Part shown: piece by piece, positions 59,803-64,000 of the stretch | Layout: each line of letters begins with the position of its first letter | How positions within the stretch are numbered: position 1 is the first letter of the stretch | Source: JADJGC01 sp964576925 | GTDB lineage: Bacteria > Zixibacteria > MSB-5A5 > CAIYYT01 | DNA: 64,000 nt | NCBI GenBank assembly: GCA_964576925.1 | Contig: CAZNWJ010000005.1 | Span: 1 to 64,000 of the forward strand | Direction: 5' to 3' | Program-made: the position numbers and the translations under genes | The notes under the pieces: generated by a model | The model's input: only the letters and a program-made list of their open reading frames with translations | Databases searched by the model: none | What the model was told of the DNA's origin: nothing

Positions 59803-59821
59803 CCGTATTGTCCACCAAACA

Positions 59822-59862
59822 AACGAGGCACCCTGCTGTCGGCGGGGTGCCTCGTTGATTTT
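59822..59862. terminator. bidirectional Rho-independent terminator
   Basis: A 12-bp perfect stem (AACGAGGCACCC with GGGTGCCTCGTT) around an 11-base loop, followed by GATTTT on the + strand and TTGTTTGG on the minus strand. It lies between the convergent CHRD and DUF3467 genes. Confidence 0.85.
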
Positions 59863-59875
59863 CGTGTAGGACCGG

Positions 59876-60181
59876 TTAATCGGGCTGTGAAAATCCGATG
59901 TTCTTCTGGTCGGGAACGCCCTGCAGCTTCACTTCGCCGAACTTGTCTTCGTATTTTTTCAGGTTGTCTTCAAGGGTTTTCAAGAGCGCCTTGGCATTTT
60001 GCGGCGTCATGACGATGCGCGCATAGACGCGGGCCTTGGGTGTTCCGGGGAGCAGGCGGGCAAAATCAAAGATCATCTCCGACGGCGAATGGCCGACCAT
60101 CACCAGATTAGAGTAAATCCCCTCCGCTTCGGGCTCACGTAACTCCATCTGGATCTGTTGAGCCGGGGGCTTATTGTTCAT
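59876..60181 (-). CDS. DUF3467-family protein
   Basis: A 101-residue soluble protein matching DUF3467: YSNLVMVGHSPSEMIFDFA, then RVYARIVMTPQNAKALLKTL and a C-terminal helix DNLKKYEDKFGEV. The family is widespread and of unknown function. ATG 60181 follows AAGGAGG. It is divergent from the heptose kinase gene, whose promoter lies just upstream of it. Confidence 0.88.
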   Translation of the reverse strand: MNNKPPAQQIQMELREPEAEGIYSNLVMVGHSPSEMIFDFARLLPGTPKARVYARIVMTPQNAKALLKTLEDNLKKYEDKFGEVKLQGVPDQKNIGFSQPD

Positions 60182-60190
60182 CGTTCCTCC

Positions 60191-60219
60191 TTGTCATCGT
60201 CCGAGGAGTGTAATATAAT
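60191..60219 (+). promoter_or_regulatory. sigma70-type promoter of the heptose kinase gene
   Basis: TTGTCA (60191-60196), 17-base spacer and perfect TATAAT (60214-60219), 26 bases before the TTG start at 60245. Confidence 0.75.
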
Positions 60220-60244
60220 ATCCCACGCTGTCAAGGAGATTCCC

Positions 60245-61237
60245 TTGTCGATATTGACCTTATCGCGATTGAAGCAAATCTTCGGCGCATTGTCGACCGG
60301 CCGGGTGTTGGTCTACGGCGACGTGATGATCGACCAATATTTGTGGGGCAAAGTAGAGCGCATCTCACCGGAGGCGCCGGTCCCGGTAGTTGAGGTCGAC
60401 TCAGAAACATTGCAGCTCGGAGGTGCGGCCAACGTTGCGCGCAACATCAGCGCCCTTGGCTGCGGCGTCGAGCTGGTCGGCCTGGTGGGCGACGATGAGA
60501 ACGCTACCCGATTGAAGCACCTTCTCGAACGCGAAGGGATTTCGCAATACAAGCTGATCAGCGACCAGAAGCGCCCGACGACTGTGAAGACGCGCATCAT
60601 CGCCCACAATCAACAAGTGGTTCGCGCCGACCGGGAATCGCGCGCGGAGATCGACGGATACACGGAAGAGGAATTTGTCTCCCACATCCTCGGCAGGCTG
60701 TCGGATACGCATTGTCTCTTGATTTCCGACTATGGGAAGGGTGTCATCACCCTGCCCTTACTCCAGAAAGTGGTTGCCGGGGCGCGCAAGGCCGGTCGGT
60801 TTATTGCCGTTGATCCCAAAGAATCGCATTTTCGCAATTACCGTCAAGTGTCGGTGATCACCCCGAACGAGCACGAGGCCGCCTTCGCTGCCGGGATGCG
60901 CATTCGCGACGACGCGGCGCTGAAAGAGGTTGGCTGGGGGCTATTGAAGGAACTCGATCTCGACTCGATCCTGGTGACTCTGGGCGCGCGCGGCATGGCC
61001 TTGTTTGAAAAAGATGGCAGCTTCAATCATCTGCCGACGGTCGCCAAGAAGGTCTTTGATGTCACCGGCGCGGGCGATACGGTGATTGCCGTGATGACAG
61101 CGATGATGGCTGCCGGGGCGACTCGACTTGAAGCAGCATTTATCGCCAATCAGGCGGCGGGCATTGTGGTTGGCTATATCGGAACGGCTTATGTCGGCAA
61201 AGATGAACTCTTTGACACCATTGCCGAGTCACTCTAA
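60245..61237 (+). CDS. rfaE1: D-glycero-beta-D-manno-heptose-7-phosphate kinase
   Basis: A 330-residue PfkB-family kinase equivalent to the N-terminal half of HldE. It phosphorylates heptose 7-phosphate at C1 in LPS core synthesis. Motifs: YGDVMIDQYLWGKVERISPE, LGGAANVARNISALG, ISDYGKGVI, ITPNEHEAAFAAG and VTGAGDTVIAVM with the catalytic aspartate. TTG 60245 follows AAGGAGA by five bases and gives the family start. The adenylyltransferase half is a separate gene 62 bases downstream. Confidence 0.93.
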   Translation: MSILTLSRLKQIFGALSTGRVLVYGDVMIDQYLWGKVERISPEAPVPVVEVDSETLQLGGAANVARNISALGCGVELVGLVGDDENATRLKHLLEREGISQYKLISDQKRPTTVKTRIIAHNQQVVRADRESRAEIDGYTEEEFVSHILGRLSDTHCLLISDYGKGVITLPLLQKVVAGARKAGRFIAVDPKESHFRNYRQVSVITPNEHEAAFAAGMRIRDDAALKEVGWGLLKELDLDSILVTLGARGMALFEKDGSFNHLPTVAKKVFDVTGAGDTVIAVMTAMMAAGATRLEAAFIANQAAGIVVGYIGTAYVGKDELFDTIAESL

Positions 61238-61262
61238 CCGGACCCTGCGGATGATTCTGTAG

Positions 61263-61289
61263 CCCACCCGCAGCGCAGCGAAGGGTGGG
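61263..61289. repeat. hairpin repeat CCCACCC...GGGTGGG
   Basis: A seven-base perfect inverted repeat around GCAGCGCAGCGAA in the gap between the heptose genes. A GTG at 61285 lies inside it, which argues against that GTG being the next gene's start. Confidence 0.6.
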
Positions 61290-61299
61290 AAAAACCAAA

Positions 61300-61794
61300 A
61301 TGCGATCCAAGATAATCTCAAAGTCACAGTTACCGTCATTTGCCCGCCGGATTCACCGCTCCGGCAAGAGCATTGTCTTCACCAATGGGGTCTTTGATAT
61401 CCTCCATGCCGGGCATGTCGACTACCTTGAGCGAGCCCGAAAACTTGGCGACCTGCTTGTGATCGGCCTGAATACCGATGCCTCAGTCAAAGTCAATAAA
61501 GGCGATTTGCGCCCGATCGTGCCGTACAGATACCGCGCGAAACTCCTTGCCGCCCTGTCAGTCGTGGACTTTATTGTCCCCTTAGAGCGCAAAACGCCCG
61601 ACCGGTTGATCGAACTGGTTCGGCCACATGTCCTGGTGAAGGGCGCTCAATATAAGCTTTCGGAGATCGTCGGCGCCGACTTCGTGCGCGCCAACGGCGG
61701 GAAAGTCGTGCGCATGCGGATGACGCCGGGGTTGTCGACGAGCGCGATTATCAAAAAGATCAGGTCGTCGGCTGCAGCGATGCGCGGTCGCTGA
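61300..61794 (+). CDS. rfaE2: D-glycero-beta-D-manno-heptose 1-phosphate adenylyltransferase
   Basis: A 164-residue nucleotidyltransferase equivalent to the C-terminal half of HldE; it makes ADP-heptose from heptose 1-phosphate and ATP. The HxGH motif is in TNGVFDILHAGHVDYLERAR; LLVIGLNTDASVKVNKGD, RPIVPYRYRAKLLAALSVVD and LVKGAQYKLSEIVGADFV are conserved. ATG 61300 is preferred because an earlier GTG (61285) lies in a hairpin repeat. It forms an operon with the heptose kinase gene. Confidence 0.93.
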   Translation: MRSKIISKSQLPSFARRIHRSGKSIVFTNGVFDILHAGHVDYLERARKLGDLLVIGLNTDASVKVNKGDLRPIVPYRYRAKLLAALSVVDFIVPLERKTPDRLIELVRPHVLVKGAQYKLSEIVGADFVRANGGKVVRMRMTPGLSTSAIIKKIRSSAAAMRGR

Positions 61795-61837
61795 CAGCGC
61801 CGTCGGGAGATCGTTTAGGGCAAAGGAGATTGACTTC

Positions 61838-62371
61838 ATGCGCAGGCTAGTTATGGGTCTTGCAGCAATCCTCGGGCTGCTGGGCAGCGGCTGCTACTCC
61901 ACTTCCTTCGTGATGCTCAGGAATCCCAACCACGTACAGGAATTGAGAGGAGTGCCCCTCGATTCTGAATGGGCAACGCTGGAGGATACCCTGCGAGCCG
62001 ACGCGGAGATCGAGTTGGATCGTGTTGGATCGATGCCACCCGGAGAAGTCGACGAACAGCCCGGCGGCGGGTGGATCTATCAAATGACGGAGTCGGGAAG
62101 AAGTCGGATTGAGCGCATTTTCTATGACGGCGGAAAGGAACTGTCATTGTCGGGTTACTTGCGAGAGGGGAGTACTCTTCACCTGCTCAAAGCGGGCGAC
62201 TACTCCTATAGTACTGGTGAGATTGAGATTAGCAGGATCGATAGTGTCGAAGTTCAACAAAGATACTTCAGGCAGCCCAAGCCTGCGGTTTTGGCGGTGT
62301 TCACCGTCTTCGCTGCCGGAGTCGTGTATTATTTGATTGACGCTGACAACGAGATGCAGGAATTGCGCTGA
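61838..62371 (+). CDS. hypothetical lipoprotein
   Basis: A 177-residue protein with signal MRRLVMGLAAILGLLGSGC; the lipobox LGSGC makes C19 the lipidated residue. The mature part is mixed, and a hydrophobic helix near the C-terminus (AVLAVFTVFAAGVVYYLIDA) could be a second membrane contact. The start ATG follows AAAGGAGA. No family recognised. It is 43 bases after the heptose genes and may be co-transcribed. Confidence 0.65.
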   Translation: MRRLVMGLAAILGLLGSGCYSTSFVMLRNPNHVQELRGVPLDSEWATLEDTLRADAEIELDRVGSMPPGEVDEQPGGGWIYQMTESGRSRIERIFYDGGKELSLSGYLREGSTLHLLKAGDYSYSTGEIEISRIDSVEVQQRYFRQPKPAVLAVFTVFAAGVVYYLIDADNEMQELR

Positions 62372-62390
62372 CAACAGGAGCCAAATCAAA

Positions 62391-62426
62391 AGGCACTCCA
62401 CCAGTCGGCGGAGTGCCTTCGATTTT
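62391..62426. terminator. bidirectional Rho-independent terminator
   Basis: AGGCACTCC pairs with GGAGTGCCT (62391-62419) with an internal near-palindrome; CGATTTT follows on the + strand and TTTTGATT on the minus strand. It lies between the convergent lipoprotein and rpmA genes. Confidence 0.8.
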
Positions 62427-62443
62427 CTGCAAGTCTCCAGCTG

Positions 62444-62692
62444 TTACGGCAGCACGTGCACGACTTTGCGGTCGCCGGAATTGACGAACTCGATCACGCC
62501 GGTGATCTTCGCAAACAGCGTGTTGTCGCGGCCAATGCCGACATTGCGGCCCGGCTTGATTTTGGTACCGCACTGGCGGACGATAATCGAGCCGGCCAGA
62601 ACAGCTTCGCCGCCGAAACGCTTGACGCCGCGCCGTTGACCGTTCGAGTCGCGGCCGTTCTTCGACGAACCTAAACCTTTTTTATGAGCCAA
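62444..62692 (-). CDS. rpmA: 50S ribosomal protein L27
   Basis: An 82-residue L27. The normal N-terminus AHKKGLGSSKNGRDSNGQRR directly follows the TTG at 62692, which has GGAGG five bases upstream, so the gene starts at TTG. GGEAVLAGSIIVRQCGTKIK PGRNVGIG (split for length) is canonical. The partner rplU (L21), usually just upstream, is not here; the DNA upstream on this strand encodes a TMEM175-like channel instead. Confidence 0.95.
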   Translation of the reverse strand: MAHKKGLGSSKNGRDSNGQRRGVKRFGGEAVLAGSIIVRQCGTKIKPGRNVGIGRDNTLFAKITGVIEFVNSGDRKVVHVLP

Positions 62693-62831
62693 GGGGTCCT
62701 CCAAATTTACAGTCACAATCGCCGCCAAGAACATAGTTCGACCAAGCCGGTCGAGCGGCAGACAAACAATATAAGCACCGAGACCTCGGGGTCAAGGAGA
62801 AAATGCGGTTGACTGCCGTCAGGAAGTCCTT

Positions 62832-63404
62832 CTATGCCAACGCCTTCTCAATCCGCCGGTCGGGGATCAGCCAGATGATTGCCACCAGCACGTAAATGGC
62901 ACATGAGATCCAGCCATTGACCAGAGCCAGAGCGATCGCCGAGGCATAGAGAAGCACGGAAATCTTTCCCTTGAAGTCGCGGCCCAACGCCTTGGCCAGT
63001 GGCGAATCTTTTCCGTGCCGCGCCACGAGAACCAGGGTCAAGATATAGTAGGCGATGGCCGCCATGAGCATGATCACGCCATAGAGAGCCACGGGAGCTT
63101 CGGAGAAGTTGTTTTCGCCCATCCAGGCCGTTACGAACGGCACGAGCGAGAGCCAGAAAAGCAGGTGCATGTTGGCCCAGAGGATACGGCCGTCGACGTG
63201 CTTGATCGCCTGGAAGAGGTGATGATGGTTGTTCCAGTAGATGCCGATGTAGCAGAAACTCAGGACGTAGCTCAAGAAAACCGGTAACAGCGGTTTGAGC
63301 GCCGCAAAACTGGTCTCGTGCGGGACTTTCAGTTCGAGCACCATGATGGTGATGATGATGGCTAATACCCCGTCGCTGAATGCTTCCAATCTGCCTTTGG
63401 TCAA
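62832..63404 (-). CDS. TMEM175/DUF1211-family potassium channel-like protein
   Basis: A 190-residue membrane protein with six helices. The TMEM175 signature RLEAFSDGVLAIIITIMVLE is at the N-terminus, including the FSD motif of helix 1. Bacterial members form tetrameric K+-permeable channels, although selectivity varies. TTG 63404 follows GAAGGGAAA and puts the signature at residues 4-23, as usual. An earlier GTG-type reading from 63542 has no family resemblance. Confidence 0.85.
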   Translation of the reverse strand: MTKGRLEAFSDGVLAIIITIMVLELKVPHETSFAALKPLLPVFLSYVLSFCYIGIYWNNHHHLFQAIKHVDGRILWANMHLLFWLSLVPFVTAWMGENNFSEAPVALYGVIMLMAAIAYYILTLVLVARHGKDSPLAKALGRDFKGKISVLLYASAIALALVNGWISCAIYVLVAIIWLIPDRRIEKALA

Positions 63405-63506
63405 CTGTGCTTTCCCTTCATTTGAGTTGCAGCACCTGAGCGCGTATCGTCGTTCCAATTTGACGTTGAGAATCCAAAGCCAGTTTGCGACATCGTCGCG
63501 CCCGCG

Positions 63507-63539
63507 CAAAAAAACCCACCTGCCTCTCAGCAGGTGGGT
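63507..63539 (-). terminator. Rho-independent terminator of the Clp gene
   Basis: A perfect 10-bp stem (ACCCACCTGC with GCAGGTGGGT, CTCTCA loop on +) followed on the minus strand by TTTTTTT, 34 bases after the Clp gene stop. Confidence 0.9.
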
Positions 63540-63572
63540 CAATCGTCACACTAATTCGGATTGTTAAGCCGA

Positions 63573-64000
63573 CTACACCTTCGCCTTGTGCGACTCGGTG
63601 GTCGTGTTGATGCGGAAGACCAGCTTGTCGCGTTCGGGAGCGATATCGACTTCGATATGGCAGTCGCCCGCAAACTGGCCGGCGAGAATTTCTTCCGCCA
63701 GCGGATCGTCGAGGTGTTTTTGTAGCGAGCGCTTGAGATGGCGCGCGCCGTACACGGGGTCGAATCCCTTCTCAGCGATAAACTTCTTGGCTTCGTCGGT
63801 GACGTGAATCGCCAGACCGCGTTCCGCCAGGCGCTTGGCCATCTCGGCGAGCTGGATTTCGATGATCTGCATGATGTGTTCCATCCGCAGTCCATGGAAG
63901 ATCAAAATCTCGTCGATGCGGTTGATCAGTTCCGGATTGAAGATGCGCTTCATTTCGGTCATGACCGACTGCTTCATCGCATCGTAGTCATCTTCCACGC
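63573..64000 (-). CDS. Clp ATPase subunit (ClpC/ClpB type), C-terminal part
   Basis: The last ~142 residues of an AAA+ Clp unfoldase; the gene continues past the right edge. FNPELINRIDEILIFHGL is the end of the second AAA domain with the sensor region, and GFDPVYGARHLKRSLQKHLD and DPLAEEILAGQF form the D2 small domain with the GAR sensor-2 arginine. ClpC and ClpB cannot be told apart from this part alone; the ending resembles ClpC more. It has a strong terminator. Confidence 0.9.
   Translation of the reverse strand, partial: VEDDYDAMKQSVMTEMKRIFNPELINRIDEILIFHGLRMEHIMQIIEIQLAEMAKRLAERGLAIHVTDEAKKFIAEKGFDPVYGARHLKRSLQKHLDDPLAEEILAGQFAGDCHIEVDIAPERDKLVFRINTTTESHKAKV

Overview
The window looks like part of the chromosome of an uncultured, free-living Gram-negative bacterium of the FCB superphylum, most probably candidate phylum Zixibacteria or a close relative. 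The main clue is a set of secreted proteins ending in paired dockerin-like repeats of the form GD..G....DAVYLINYIFAGGPxP. Outer-membrane genes (LpxD-like acyltransferase, heptose-phosphate kinase and adenylyltransferase, many lipoproteins) fit a two-membrane cell. The DNA is about 55% GC. I saw no rRNA, tRNA, CRISPR array, phage or insertion sequence. The taxonomy is inferred, not proven.

Layout. 0-8 kb: DinB-like protein, an LpxD-like acyltransferase with a carbohydrate deacetylase, an MddA-type methanethiol methyltransferase, a membrane-anchored MsrB-MsrA fusion, a dockerin/thrombospondin-3 protein and two unknown exported proteins. 8-25 kb: aconitase, prephenate dehydratase, SemiSWEET, class II photolyase, class I aldolase, AcpS, a pair of Roadblock-like proteins, a LysE exporter, a secreted M1 peptidase with dockerin, and B12-dependent ribonucleotide reductase with two NrdR boxes. 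25-35 kb: a compact vitamin and housekeeping run (class II aldolase, lysine-less aminotransferase homologue, folB, folK, deoxynucleoside kinase, panB-panC-panD, GlmU-like uridylyltransferase, LytR_C protein, rsfS, rho). 36-49 kb: phosphohexomutase, copper P-type ATPase, and a reverse-strand block rpmE, DUF1385, prfA, membrane protein, tldD, tldE, small exported protein, prmC.

49.5-54.9 kb holds the most unusual system: a four-gene operon with its own promoter and terminator, encoding an ECF-like sigma factor, a protein with a zinc-anti-sigma HX3CX2C motif, a TPR-CHAT (caspase-like) protease and a secreted dockerin subtilase. It resembles the protease/substrate/sigma logic of type III-E CRISPR (Craspase) but has no CRISPR. 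Two DUF5666 lipoproteins (with a 26-bp palindrome between them) and a cupredoxin-CHRD-dockerin protein follow. The end of the window carries heptose biosynthesis genes, rpmA, a TMEM175-like channel and the 3' end of a Clp ATPase.

Intergenic DNA at 8.3, 11.4-12.1, 14.5, 22.0-22.5, 35.7-36.1 and 61.3 kb is full of hairpin repeats, including one family with compensatory stem changes and one ending in a constant CCTAC tail. TTG start codons with good ribosome binding sites are unusually common.
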